From Periplaneta americana (taxonomy: Eukaryota > Arthropoda > Insecta > Blattodea > Blattidae), in the NCBI RefSeq assembly GCF_040183065.1, contig NC_091120.1:17959208-18023207 (forward strand): DNA of 64,000 bases. Reading direction: 5' to 3'. The notes below the pieces were generated by a model, which ran no database searches, had not been told where the DNA came from, and saw only the letters and a list, made by a program, of their open reading frames with translations. The position numbers and the translations under genes are program-made. Below, piece after piece: positions 1-11,811 of this stretch. Every line of letters starts with the position of its first letter. The first letter of the stretch is position 1.

Positions 1-341
1 AGACATTGAAAAACGAGATGGCAAATTGTATTTATTTGAATATTATTTACAATTAACGCTAAGTATTATAGTAACAGAACATAACCTTCTGCGACAGTAT
101 TGGATTTCCAGCCTCCGTGACTTTTCGCTAATTCTCTTTCGATTGCATATCCGAGAATAATCGATACTTGCGGTTTTATAACGGTAGAAAGCTGAGCTGT
201 CATTGGCTGAACAGTTGTAACCTGAGTCGTCATTGGCTGAAAGACCTGACCTTTAATGAGTAGGTGTACTTTAATGACATGCATTAAAGGTCTGCTACCA
301 GGTGTATAATTACTACATTTCGGCATGGTCGAGCATAAAAG
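1..341 (-). repeat. Interspersed repeat, copy 1: remnant ending in a tyrosine-recombinase-like C-terminus
   Basis: On the minus strand a frame ends in AKSHGGWKSNTVAEGYVLLL (residues about 98-117 of an ORF ending at 66). H-x-G-W-K-S-x-x-V-A-E-x-Y is the end of tyrosine recombinases such as Crypton-type transposons, the Tyr being the nucleophile in that family. The same repeat recurs at 38727-39310 (plus) and 57680-58272 (minus). This copy runs off the left edge of the window and carries about 70 extra bases, with two TCATTGGCTGAA motifs, at roughly 150-245. The domain match is recognition from memory. Confidence 0.6.
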
Positions 342-345
342 TCTT

Positions 346-1497
346 TCTTTATCTGTAACACTGACATTAACATTGCCGTTAGACGTTAACATGAAAGTTT
401 GCAAACTCCAAACTTTCATGCTTATGTTTACGTGTTTTGCAAACAGAACACAATCGTAGAGCGCTGAAGTATACGACAGAATATGAGGAAATGACTTGTT
501 ATGTTTCCATGGTTACAAAGTATCTTTGCGGTTATATTTATGTTCCCATCGTGAATGATGGTACGAGTTCTTGATTTTACCGTAACGTTTACATTTTTAA
601 ATTAACGTTTATGTTATGTTTAATTTTCATTGTGAATGAGCCTTTGCTGTTTCTTTTCCCCTGTAAGTAGCTCAATATCTATGAAGTTCATAGCATTACG
701 CTCTTCTTCGTTACATTTCAGAATGAAGATAAAATGAACTGAATGCAGTCATCGCACAAGTCTCTCCTTCCGAGTTGCACAAAGTTATTTATGAAGCAGA
801 TTGGACGTGGTGGTCAAGTTTCAGAGCTTGCAATCACTGTCGTCTCTTGCAGGAATAGATTATGTATTGGAACTGAATGTCGATGTGCCCAGCCAGACTT
901 TCCAATGGGGACGAGAGACGTCAAAGCAGGAGTATATGATTTCGAAATGCTGTATTGGAATAAAATCTCAACCAAATTGTGTGAATCAAATATTAAAACG
1001 TAAAACAAATATAAATACATATTTCCTATCCCATACATAGGATAATAAAGATGAAGTAACAATGAAATAGACTGTATCGCGAAAATTATACACGTACACA
1101 TTTCCAATAAACATTTTACTAACACTGGTATAGGCATATAATTGGCTGTTTATTACTTATAAATAGGCTTTGTATTCCAGCTACCTAAAGACTGAAGTAA
1201 AAGACACATTGAGTATATAGTACGCCGAACACAGAATGACGATGCAACGGATAAGGATGTAAACAAACAGGTCGTCACTGCATGTTCCTGGAGTACAGTC
1301 AACTCCCGACATTCTGAAGCTATACTAGTAAACACATGCTTGAGCCGTGATGTTCATTTTCGTCGTGATGTTTGCAATGAATAGGCCTAATAACGTCCAT
1401 TCGTAAGTTATGGAACTTCAACATATGCGCATGTCACTTGAAATGATTTTATATTGCTACATATTCTTTCAATAGCACATGACGTTATTGGTGCATG
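346..1497. other. No feature seen
   Basis: AT-rich sequence with short chance ORFs only; no domain, splice structure or repeat recognised. Confidence 0.4.
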
Positions 1498-1591
1498 ATG
1501 TACTTACTTACTTAGATTTTTTTAGATTTAGATTTATTTATTTAACCTGGTAGAGATAAGGCCGTCAGGCCTTCTCTGCCCCTCTACCAGG
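1498..1591. repeat. TAAG tail plus hairpin-bearing repeat fragment
   Basis: Begins with ACTTACTTACTTA (the tail repeat of the adjacent minus-strand RTE copy), then an AGATTTATTTATTTAACC stretch and a hairpin formed by CCTGGTAGAG (1546-1555) and CTCTACCAGG (1582-1591) around AAGGCC-GTCA-GGCCTT. A diverged relative of the ATTTATTTA...GGCC(A/G)TCAGG part lies at 58277-58330. Confidence 0.5.
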
Positions 1592-1604
1592 GGCTTACTG
1601 GTTT

Positions 1605-2228
1605 TTAAGGAACCCGGAGGTTCATTGCCGCCCTCACATAAGCCCGCCATCGGTCCCTATCCTGAGAAAAATTAATCCATTCTCTATCATCATATCCCAC
1701 CTCCCTCAAATCCATTTTAATATTATCTTCCCTTCTACGTCTCGGCCTTTCTAAAGGTCTTTTTCCATCCGGCCTCCCAACTAACACTCTATATGCATTT
1801 CTGGATTCGCCCATACGTGCTACATGCCCTGCCCATCTCAAACGTCTGCATTTAATGTTCCTAATTATGTCAGGTGAAGAATACAATGTGTGCAGTTCTG
1901 TGTTGTATAACTTTCTCCATTCTCCTGTAACTTCATCCCTCTTAGCCCGAAATATTTTCCTAAGCACTTTATTCTCAAACACCCTTAACCTATATTCCTC
2001 TCTCAAAGTGAGAGTCCAAGTTTCACAACCATACAGAACAACCGGTAATATAACTATTTTATAAATTCTAACTTTCAGATTTTTCGACAGCAGACTGGAT
2101 GATAAAAGTTTCTCAACTGAATAATAACAGGCATTTCCCATATTTATTCTGTGTTTAATTTCTTCCCGAGTATGATGCATGATGTAATACAAGATATTCC
2201 TATTGTGTGATATTTTTTCGTATTTCAT
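1605..2228 (-). pseudogene. RTE-type non-LTR retrotransposon, 3' fragment (C-terminal end of reverse-transcriptase ORF)
   Basis: A 207-residue frame. From the HTREEIKHRINM stretch onward it matches the other four copies of this LINE in the window. Shared landmarks are [11 protein letters not shown] (here [11 protein letters not shown]), [23 protein letters not shown] and the terminal RAAMNLRVP. It lacks the RT palm and the endonuclease, so it is a 5'-truncated dead copy. The first 20 or so residues are unrelated flank read through by chance. Several substitutions versus the consensus (LERPRRRRED, FSQDRDRW) show age. Confidence 0.85.
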
Positions 2229-3214
2229 TAGGATATTGCATCTCGCTCATCACTAAAACCTCACTAATTTTCTATGTACTTTTCTAGAAATTTTCTAAAA
2301 TGGAGATTATTTAATTTATTAATTGGGATGTTGGCATTGAACATCATGGTAGGGTACAACACAAATCCATGCTAAACATCGAGTTAATATCTTCATAATT
2401 TTGAGATGTTTATGGTACTGGTTCTTTTTTATTACGTTCAACACATTTTCTCTGCCTTTTAGTATTTCAGTGTCTTTCAGTAAATTGTTTTTTTTTTGTG
2501 ACTTTTACGTTTATTTTACACAAATTATATGTAATGCTGTCTATATTGACAGTAAAAATATTATTTCAAATATCCTCAACTTAAGTCAACCTACAGTAAA
2601 CTAAGTCAACCCCAATTGAGCCCATCCAAACCAAGTCAACAAGAGATGAACAACGATCGAGAAAGCGAGACTAACAGCGCCCGCAAAGCCGAAAACCCGC
2701 ACGACAATGTTGTATTACGTCGCGTCCTGCCGACGACTGCTTGTGAGTGTTTCGAGACGTCGAGATTGATCACTCCCGAAGTCAAGCAGCCTTGAATCGC
2801 CACAATTGTTTATACCTGACTGAACGTTTATTTACTTTGGCAACTGTTACATATGTATAAACAATCAAGTAGCCTGTTTGAAACATTTCTACCTTTCAGT
2901 GTATAATAATCCGTTCCCCACTCTTTATTTAATTACTACGCCTTTATTAAAAGGCTAGGAATTTTCTTTTCATTTGTTTAAGATCAAGTGTGCAATCTTA
3001 GATAAAAGATATTAACGTTATGTTTCATGTTTCTTAGGAATGCAAATTTATTTGAGAATTGTTTTTTTTTCTATTTATATAACCATAGGTAATATCATAT
3101 AACAGAACCAGAACATTTTGATAACTAAGATACTGTTCTGTTTTGTCTTTTTGTCTTATGGTCTTAGGATGGTATTTTTTGGTGAAAAATGACTAGATTT
3201 TCGAAAAAAAAAAA
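2229..3214. other. No gene seen; short AAGTCAAC motifs
   Basis: AT-rich. The motif AAGTCAAC recurs four times between 2583 and 2641. Otherwise nothing recognised. Confidence 0.4.
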
Positions 3215-3900
3215 TCTTTAAAATACTGTGTGATATGTGTGGAATGCATAGCATAACATTTTGTGGGTATTTGTGCCCTTATCGGATGTTGAGTCGCCAT
3301 TTTTAAACTTCCTGCGTTATGGATTTTTAAATCACTCGCTCACTTTTATTGTTGTTTCCGGTAAATTAAATTTTCAAAAACATTTTTTTCTTCAAAATAC
3401 CCTTTGATATATGTGGAACGCATTAAATAACATTTTGTGGTATTTGTGCCTTTATCGGATGTTGAGTCGCCATTTTTAAACTTCCTGCGTTATGGATTTT
3501 TAAATCACTCGTTCACTTTTATTGTTGTTTCCGGTAAATTAAATTTTCAAAAACATTTTTTTTTAAATACCCTTTGATATGTGTAGAACGCATTACACAA
3601 CATTTTGTGGTATTTGTACCCTTATCGGATGTTGAGTCGGCATTTTTAAATTTCCTACGTTATGGATTTTTAAATCACTCGCTCACTTTTATTGTTGTTT
3701 CCGGTAAATTAAATTTTCAAAAAGATTTTTTTTCTTTAAAATACCCTTTGATATGTGTGGAACGCATTACATAACATTTTGTGGGTATTTGTGCCCTTAT
3801 CGTATGTTGAGATGTCATTTTTAAACTTCCTGCGCTGTGGATTTTTAAATCACACGCCCGCTTCTATCGGTTTCCAGTAACTTCATTTTTTTTGCTACAC
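3215..3900. repeat. Tandem repeat, about 172 bp x 4
   Basis: Four head-to-tail copies. The landmark GTGG(G)TATTTGT occurs at about 3263, 3437, 3607 and 3781 (spacing 174, 170, 174). Each unit contains CGGATGTTGAGTCG and GTTTCCGGTAAATT. The last copy is the most diverged (CGTATGTTGAG). Confidence 0.85.
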
Positions 3901-3993
3901 TGCCAGACAAAAATGGATATAATTTCTGAACTATTAAAGATGCATGCATGAAATTTAGAACACACATTCTTTAGACTATTAGGAAACTTTTCT

Positions 3994-4274
3994 CTGTAAC
4001 AGAATTTTGTTAATTGATTTTATTTTAAAATTACGTCCGTTTGTTTGCAAGAAAAGAAATCAGAAAATTGTTATTAAAATTTAATTGTTTATTTTACAAA
4101 CGTAGGGACTAATATCAAAATTCTGTTACAGACAGTCTGTAACAGAATTTTTTTAATTGATTTCATTTTAAAATTACGTCCGTTTGTTTGCAAGAAAAGA
4201 AATCAGAAAATTGTTATTAAAATTTAATTGTTTATTTTACAAACGTAGGGACTAATATTAAAATTCTGTTACAG
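3994..4274. repeat. Tandem pair of a 138-bp palindrome-ended unit
   Basis: Two units at 3994-4131 and 4137-4274 (period 143). Each starts with CTGTAACAGAATTTT and ends with its inverse AAAATTCTGTTACAG, so each looks like a tiny MITE with 15-bp terminal inverted repeats. The two are nearly identical. Confidence 0.8.
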
Positions 4275-4743
4275 ACAGTTTGTAAAGCTTTTGAAATACA
4301 TTGCAAAAAAACTCTTTGAATCTATCTTTAAAAACGGTTTAGATATATCGGTTTTAGTACAATCCTACATTGGGTATATTTTTTTCAAATTTTGGCCCCC
4401 AAATAATTTTTTTTCGAAATATTTTTATTTGGTTGAGCTCTCTACATACAAAAAATTAATATTTTACACCAAATAGGAAAAAAGTTTAAAAAATTGCCAT
4501 CCTCTCCCCTTAACCCGCGCTAACTTAACCCACCCTAAAGTAGTATTATACAGAAAATGCAATACAATGTATCATGTGGCTTAAAATGTAAACAATCGCG
4601 TTTGATCATGAAAATATATTACATACTATTCGATTGTCGAGAAAACACGGAGTGCGTGATAGAGAAAAAGCATCATGTTGAACTGCCAGCCTAAAATAAG
4701 TCACTGAATACAGAACTTAATTGTTTCGTTAAAGAGTTATTAA

Positions 4744-5562
4744 GGGGATACTCCACTAAATGCGACAAATTTCTTTCTAATTATTCTTTTAGCAAATTTT
4801 GAGAGCATGTTTACTATGTAAATGACTAACAAAATCAAAATTTTGAACTCCCAAACGTTTTTAGCCTTTGATTTTTGTTTTTTCTTCTATTCTTTTAGAA
4901 ATATTTTCAAACTCAAGTTCTTAGTAAAAAAACCTCCATTTTGAGCTTTTTTTTTACATTCACATTCTATGCATTCGCTTTATAAAATATATCGTTTATT
5001 CACCTTCAGTTTATTTTTTATTTTAAAAATCTTGTAGGAAAAATAAAATAATTCATAAAAAATATTAATAAAATAAAATTAGCAACATTTCTCACAAATT
5101 AAATGCATAGAAATATGCAGCTACCTCATAAATACTTGCAGTAAAAATTTCATCCATATTGATTAGGCCTAATATTTGGCATAAAAAAGTTGGTGTTGAA
5201 TCAATAAAAGTAAACTTACATAAAAATAAACTTGAAAGTAAAATGAATATTTAAGTAAATTAAAATTCTCGTCCGTTATATTCGTCTAGTAACTTCAGGA
5301 AGCCAACTTTAGAACAAAAAGATACAAGATTTGTAATCAGAAATTTGTAAAAAAAAAAAAAAAAAAAAAAAAGAATTCTTTGATGAAAAAATAATTTTGA
5401 CAGCTCTTTAATACCACGCCCCCTTACAGCCTTATTAAAAAAATTAACATGTTTATAATCAGAATTGAACTAAATCCATTTGGGGTATGAAAATTCTGAA
5501 GAAGTGAAATAACCAACAAAATTTGTTTGGAAAATATTCATGATTTTCAGTGGAGTCTCCCC
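4744..5562. mobile_element. TTAA-flanked non-autonomous DNA transposon (piggyBac-type target)
   Basis: Terminal inverted repeats GGGGATACTCCACT (4744-4757) and AGTGGAGTCTCCCC (5549-5562) match at 13 of 14 positions. The element is flanked on both sides by TTAA (4740-4743, 5563-5566), the target duplication typical of piggyBac. It is 819 bp with no coding capacity. A homopolymer A run lies at about 5349-5372. Confidence 0.85.
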
Positions 5563-5566
5563 TTAA

Positions 5567-6074
5567 GTAGAAAACAAACTCTTCCAATAATTATTTCTCT
5601 TTATAACAAATTCAAAGCATATTTTAGGAGCTGAGATCATGTCTTTGCAGATGATAGAATGGGGTAAAATACTACATAAGGAACACTGGATATTCAACGC
5701 TATTAGTTTATCATAAATTAATCACAAAACAGCATTTTTTTCAAAAAGGTCTGAAATGTAATAAGTAACTGGAATAGTAAGGACTTCACAACGAATTCTT
5801 AAACCGTACCTGCGTCAACGTGAAAACGCTGAAACCACGTTTACCGCTCCTGTACACACAACGATCCGACTCCACCACACGCACGGCTATTATGACAGCA
5901 ATGTTATTCAAAATACGTTGTTTAGTACCAACTGTTGAAAATTAAAAGTTACATTACAAAAGAGATATTTTTATTTTTAAATAAAAATGAATACATCAAA
6001 GTTATGACTGTAAGCTATTGCCCATAAAAATAGAAACTAGTGGAGGAGAGAGGTACACACATCTATAATATACT
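5567..6074. other. No feature seen
   Basis: AT-rich sequence without recognisable genes or repeats. Confidence 0.35.
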
Positions 6075-6147
6075 ACATTCATTCATTCATTCATTCATTC
6101 ATTCATTCATTCATTCATTCACTCATTCATTCATTCATTCATTTATT
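6075..6147. repeat. (ATTC)n microsatellite
   Basis: About 18 tetranucleotide units, with one ACTC and a few ATTT interruptions. The apparent HSFIHSFIHSF peptide across it is a translation artefact. Confidence 0.95.
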
Positions 6148-6309
6148 TTATTCCATAGATCTTACATGAGCAATGAAACTTTAAGATGTGGAACAAGTCA
6201 AAATTTTACAATATTACAATTACAATTTTTACAAATTTTACAGTTTTACAATTTAATAAATTTCTGCAATTTTTACAATTTTGTGCAATTTTTTACAATA
6301 TTTTGGCGA

Positions 6310-6590
6310 GATGTAGTGAGATGAGGTGAGGTCCGAGGATTCGCCAAAAATTTACCCGGCATTTGCCTTTTCATTGTGGAAAACCTCGGAAAAACCCAAC
6401 CAGGTAATCAAATCAAAGGGGTTGATGCCGAGGACTCGCCATAGACCATCCGGCTTCAGTTCCACGGCTGGGGAAAACCTCGGAAGAAACCATTCAATGA
6501 GACCAAAGGGGGATCCAACCCAAGCCCGAACGCAGCTCCGGATCAGCAGCCCAGCGAGTCTGCCCACTGAGCTACATCGATGGCTCTACT
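6310..6590 (-). mobile_element. tRNA-derived SINE
   Basis: On the minus strand the head reads GATGTAGCTCAGTGGGCAGA (A box) and, about 40 bases on, GGTTGGATCC (B box), both Pol III promoter elements inherited from a tRNA. The body then reads toward 6310 and includes repeated CCGAGG/CCTCGG motifs. Boundaries are approximate. Confidence 0.75.
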
Positions 6591-6667
6591 AAAAATATAC
6601 AATACATAGCCAATCAGATTATTAAATTTACAAACGCAAACGATCATTCATCAGTTGAGCTATATGT

Positions 6668-6790
6668 ACAGGGACATCACTTTATTTTTACCAACATTTT
6701 TAACACTAACCTGGCTATACTCGGAAACACTGTTGCCCCCTTCCATTACAGGAGTTTGATGCTACTAGTGCAATATTTAACAAATCATTT
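6668..6790 (+). repeat. Interspersed repeat 'TACAGGGACATC' family, copy 1
   Basis: Starts TACAGGGACATCACTTTATT and shares CTAACCTGGCTATAC and CTTCCAT...GGAGTTTGATG blocks with copies at 7427-7650 (minus), 48640-48720 (plus) and 50430-50590 (minus). Class unknown; it may be a SINE or LINE body. Confidence 0.6.
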
Positions 6791-7022
6791 TACTTGGTAT
6801 AGGAGGATAGAAAAGTAGTGTATCCATTATGTTGTAGGGAAATACGATATTACGATTTTCAGTTTGATTATCAATTTTACGGAATTTATCAAAATACAGT
6901 AGAGTAGTGACATTTTTTTTCAAAAACTCAACTTTTCAGGCGGCTATGTTCGTTATGTAATGTCTACTTTATTTAGCATATCAATTATTGATGTTATCAT
7001 ACAATATAGAGAGTATATTCAA

Positions 7023-7263
7023 ATTGAGGGGGTCATAAGTAAAGGGCTGTAAGTGCACTTAAGTTACTTTTTTGAGAAAATGGGGTTTAAATACTTAAGC
7101 TTTCGTAAAATCGGTGAAATTTTTTATTTAAATTTTAATGTGTGATGCGATTAAAATATCCCTTTGCCACTAAAATTTTAGATACTTTTGCTTACACTGG
7201 ATGCACTTAACTCATGTTATTACAAATGTCACTAGCATTCCTTTGCTTCTAGCCACCTCAATT
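7023..7263. mobile_element. Short TIR element of the GAGGGGGTC family
   Basis: Ends TTGAGGGGGTCATAAGTAAA and, inverted, TTGAGGTGGCTAGAAGCAAA. The longer relative at 14279-15118 has the same terminal sequence and the same subterminal AAGTGCACTTAAGTTA. Confidence 0.65.
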
Positions 7264-7426
7264 AAAAAAAAACCTAATCTGAATTTTTAAACAAGTTGCT
7301 GAAAATGGTTGCCGTTCATTACAATGCAGACTTCAATTCAGTACGCATATTATTAAAAACATTTTGAAGCATATTCTCTGAAATTGAATTTATCGTTTCT
7401 TGAATATGATTTTTAGTACGATATTA

Positions 7427-7650
7427 TTAATATAGGTTCTTTCTTCTATAGAAAACGCAATCATATTTATGAAACACACTATACACTGCAGTGTTTACTT
7501 CACTGCTTGAAGACTTCGAATGCAACAGCGGCCGTAAGTTTGTGTGTCTGATGGGAGCAAGGACATTAGTGAAGGGGTGAGAGTGAAGTACATTCAGAAA
7601 TGCAGGTACAATAAAAATGCAAGTAAAAATAAAATGATGTCCCTGTATAA
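7427..7650 (-). repeat. Interspersed repeat 'TACAGGGACATC' family, copy 2
   Basis: Minus-strand copy: TACAGGGACATCATTTTATT, then ATTTTTATTGTACCTG and ACTTCACTCTCACC, closely matching 48640-48720. Confidence 0.6.
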
Positions 7651-7659
7651 TACAAAACA

Positions 7660-7985
7660 AGTAAGTTAATTAAATTTAAGGCATAAACAATTCAATCAGT
7701 TGTGATATACAGAAATTGATAATACATGTCATGCAAACTACTTCAAATTACAAACACAAACAATTTATCAACAGAGCTATACAGATCACTATTCAATTTA
7801 AAGCATATACAATTCATCGGTCAAAAGTATACAAATATATACAATACAAAGTAAGCAGATTAATTCAATTTACAAGCATACTTTCATTAAGCTATACAAA
7901 TTTGTGCAATTAATATCAAGTAGATTAATTCAATTTATAATCATAAACAATTCATCACTACACATAATACAGTATATCCATGGTA
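7660..7985 (+). repeat. Degenerate tandem repeat, about 64 bp x 5
   Basis: The motif TTAATTCAATTTA followed by CATAAACAATTCATCA and GCTATACA returns at roughly 7665, 7745, 7790, 7858 and 7922 with drift. One more unit lies at about 6626. Confidence 0.5.
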
Positions 7986-8208
7986 TTATTACTAGAAATT
8001 TAATTTACGAACGAAATGCCCTGTAGTCACCATTAAATTTATTCTTCTTTCATGCTGAGAAGGCCTGCTATACATATTGAAGTCACTATCATGTTCACGA
8101 AGCACTGTTGTTATTGTTTAGTGAACTGTCCGAAGGCAGGTTGGAACCTTACAAGTGACACCAATAAAACATCACTCATGAGGCAACTAAATAGGATATA
8201 ACGGGGTA

Positions 8209-8779
8209 GGGTGGCCAGTTCCTTTCCCCTTCATTGCCAGATTCACATCGATATAAAAGAGGACACAAAGCTTCTAAAAGGAGGACATCCTTCGAAAAAA
8301 GAGGACAGAAAATATGTACGTAGATTTGGACATAGGCCTATATTACACTTTAAATTACGTCAATATCTATTTTATTACAAAATAATTAAGATAAAACTTA
8401 AATTATTAATGATTTTACAGTTAGCATGAAGTCAAGGTAACTATAATTATTAAAGAGGACAGAAAATGGGCAGAATGGACAGATTGCGAGGTGAGAATGT
8501 GGAAACGGATTTATAATCGCACCTCGATTGTGAGCAACGACCATAACAAGGAGGAACAAAAAGAGTTAAGATGTTGGCAAGGAGTATATATATTCTGTCG
8601 ATGCTGCCACCTACAGGCAAGTTACTTGAAAAATGCGTTAAATCAGATAATTTCAAAATATCAGGCATAAAATTTACGAAAAGGAGGACATTTCTTGATT
8701 TTTAAAAAATCCGCCCGGACTCCGGACAAAGGCCTAAAAAGGAGGACATGTATGGATAAAAGAGGACGTCTGGTCACCC
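8209..8779. mobile_element. TIR element with GGGTGRCCAG ends
   Basis: Left end GGGTGGCCAG (8209-8218), right end CTGGTCACCC (8770-8779). The interior repeats AGAGGACA / GGAGGACAT motifs near both ends. A related end, inverted, lies at 27480-27555 and includes GGCAACTA flanking sequence, so the family unit may extend to about 8155. No transposase frame. Confidence 0.6.
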
Positions 8780-8814
8780 AAAATATCGCTGACTAGTAAC
8801 ATATTTAACTAATC

Positions 8815-11045
8815 AAGGGCAATGCAAGGAGAATAAAGGGAATACAAGGGGAAAAGAAATGCGAGAACAGATGTAAACTAGGAGAACAAGACGAATACAA
8901 GAAAAACAAGGCTAATACAAGGAGAGGAAGACGATAAATGGACAACAAGGAGAATGCAAGGAGAACAAGGGGATACAAGAAAATAAAGGGTAATACAAGG
9001 AGAGGAAGACGATACATGGACAACAAGGAGAATGCAAGGAGAACAAGGGAAATACAAGAAAATCAAGGGTAATACAAGGAGAGGAAGACGATACATGGAC
9101 AAGGAGAATGCAAGGAGAACAAGGGAAATACAAGAAAATCAAGGGTAATACAAGGAGAGGAAGACGATACATGGACAACAAGGAGAATGCAAGGAGAACA
9201 AGGGAAATACAAGAAAATCAAGGGTAATACAAGGAGAGGAAGACGATACATGGACAACAAGGAGAATGCAAGGAGAACAAGGGGATACAAGAAAATAAAG
9301 GGTAATACAAGGAGAGGAAGACGATACATGGACAACAAGGAGAATGCAAGGAGAACAAGGGGATACAAGAAAATAAAGGGTAATACAAGGAGAGGAAGAC
9401 GATACATGGACAACAAGGAGAATGCAAGGAGAACAAGGGAAATACAAGAAAATCAAGGGTAATACAAGGAGAGGAAGACGATACATGGACAACAAGGAGA
9501 ATGCAAGGAGAACAAGGGAAATACAAGAAAATCAAGGGTAATACAAGGAGAGGAAGACGATACATGGACAACAAGGAGAATGCAAGGAGAACAAGGGGAT
9601 ACAAGAAAATAAAGGGTAATACAAGGAGAGGAAGACGATACATGGACAACAAGGAGAATGCAAGGAGAACAAGGGAAATACAAGAAAATAAAGGGTAATA
9701 CAAGGAGAGGAAGACGATACATGGACAACAAGGAGAATGCAAGGAGAACAAGGGGATACAAGAAAATAAAGGGTAATACAAGGAGAGGAAGACGATACAT
9801 GGACAACAAGGAGAATGCAAGGAGAACAAGGGGATACAAGAAAATAAAGGGTAATACAAGGAGAGGAAGACGATACATGGACAACAAGGAGAATGCAAGG
9901 AGAACAAGGGAAATACAAGAAAATCAAGGGTAATACAAGGAGAGGAAGACGATACATGGACAACAAGGAGAATGCAAGGAGAACAAGGGAAATACAAGAA
10001 AATCAAGGGTAATACAAGGAGAGGAAGACGATACATGGACAACAAGGAGAATGCAAGGAGAACAAGGGGATACAAGAAAATAAAGGGTAATACAAGGAGA
10101 GGAAGACGATACATGGACAACAAGGAGAATGCAAGGAGAACAAGGGGATACAAGAAAATAAAGGGTAATACAAGGAGAGGAAGACGATACATGGACAACA
10201 AGGAGAATGCAAGGAGAACAAGGGAAATACAAGAAAATCAAGGGTAATACAAGGAGAGGAAGACGATACATGGACAACAAGGAGAATGCAAGGAGAACAA
10301 GGGAAATACAAGAAAATCAAGGGTAATACAAGGAGAGGAAGACGATACATGGACAACAAGGAGAATGCAAGGAGAACAAGGGGATACAAGAAAATAAAGG
10401 GTAATACAAGGAGAGGAAGACGATACATGGACAACAAGGAGAATGCAAGGAGAACAAGGGAAATACAAGAAAATCAAGGGTAATACAAGGAGAGGAAGAC
10501 GATACATGGACAACAAGGAGAATGCAAGGAGAACAAGGGGATACAAGAAAATAAAGGGTAATACAAGGAGAGGAAGACGATACATGGACAACAAGGAGAA
10601 TGCAAGGAGAACAAGGGGATACAAGAAAATAAAGGGTAATACAAGGAGAGGAAGACGATACATGGACAACAAGGAGAATGCAAGAAAAACAAGGGAAATA
10701 TAAGAAAATCAAGGGTAATACAAGGAGAGGAAGACGATACATGGATAAGGAGATTGCAAGGAGAACAAGGGAAATACGAGAAAATCAAGGGTAATAAAAG
10801 GAGAGGAATACGATACATGGACAACAAGGAGAATGCAAGGAGAAAAAGGGAAATACAAGAAAATCAAGGGTAATACAAGGAGAGGAAGACGATACATGGA
10901 CAACAAGGAGAATGCAAGGAGAACAAGGGAAATACAAGAAAATCAAGGGTAATACAAGGAGAGGAAGACGATACATAGACAACAAGGAGAATGCAAGGAG
11001 AAAAAGGGAAATACAAGAAAATCAAGGGTAATACAAGTAGAACAA
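8815..11045 (+). repeat. Satellite array of 79/78-bp units, about 27 copies
   Basis: Unit landmark GACGATACATGGACAACAAG. Two main variants exist: A (79 bp, AAGGGAAATACAAGAAAATC) and B (78 bp, AAGGGGATACAAGAAAATAA). From about 9163 the order is mostly A-B-B-A, a four-unit higher-order repeat of about 314 bp, with some local losses. Units near both ends are more diverged, for example 9087 and 10733, which lack a CAA. The unit itself is built from CAAGGAGAA-like nonamers. The plus strand is strongly purine-rich. Long ORFs on both strands here are artefacts of a repeat without stops. Confidence 0.95.
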
Positions 11046-11520
11046 GAGGAATACGGCGAGAACAGGTTGAAATTAGGATAACAAAGGGAATAAAAGGAAA
11101 GAAAGGGAAAACAAAAAGAAGGAAAATACAATGAAAACTTTGGAAATACAAGGAGATGAAGGGCACGACAAGGAAAACAGGGGGAAGACAAGGAGAATAA
11201 GGGGAACAGAAGGGGAACAAGGAGAATACAAGAAGAAAAAGAAGACTAAAAAGGAAATAAAAGTAGAATAAGGAGAAGGCTAGGTGAACAAGAGGGTGAA
11301 AAGGAAAAGCAAAATGAAGATGATGAAAAAGGGAATACAGGGAGAACAAGTAGAAGGCAAGGGGAAGTAGAATACATGGATAACAAGGGGAAGATAAAGA
11401 GAAGAAGGATAATACAGGGAGAACTATGGGAAACAAAGAGAAGAATGGGAATACAAGAGGAAGCAGAAGCTAAAAAGAACAACAGGATACAAGGAAACAA
11501 GAAGAAGACAAGAGAACAGG
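11046..11520 (+). repeat. Decayed purine-rich flank of the satellite
   Basis: Continues the AGGAGAA / AAGGGAA vocabulary without a clear period. It looks like a degenerate edge of the array. Confidence 0.7.
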
Positions 11521-11559
11521 AGGTTGTATGTTTATGTGACAGTCAATTTCCCATACCTA

Positions 11560-11720
11560 ATAACGAGTAGCCTATGTAGTTCTGTTCTACGTCAAAGCGA
11601 ACTACGTAATGGACTCATGCGGGATTCAAACCTACGCCTTAGCGCAGTCTCGGATCACAAGTCTAATTCGCTGCCTTTAGCCAGGCCGGTGCCATATTCT
11701 TTCATCTCGATATGCTCGTG
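11560..11720 (-). mobile_element. tRNA-derived SINE fragment (tentative)
   Basis: The minus strand contains TAGGTTTGAATCCCGCATGA, a good B box, with a weak A-box-like CTGGCTAAAGGCAGCG about 50 bases before it. The only copy of this type in the window. Confidence 0.45.
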
Positions 11721-11747
11721 TAAGTTAATATTGCACCAAAGTTTCTC

Positions 11748-11748
<1 letters not shown>

Positions 11749-11811
<63 letters not shown>
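11749..11811. repeat. (ATT)n microsatellite
   Basis: About 21 uninterrupted ATT units. Confidence 0.97.

Noticed and set aside
9218-10201. 327-residue minus-strand ORF and many similar ORFs of 65-144 residues
   Set aside because: They are readings of the 79/78-bp satellite, exist in several frames on both strands, and have no start context or domain.
8815-11045. CRISPR array
   Set aside because: Units are contiguous and vary only slightly; there are no unique spacers, and the window is from an animal.
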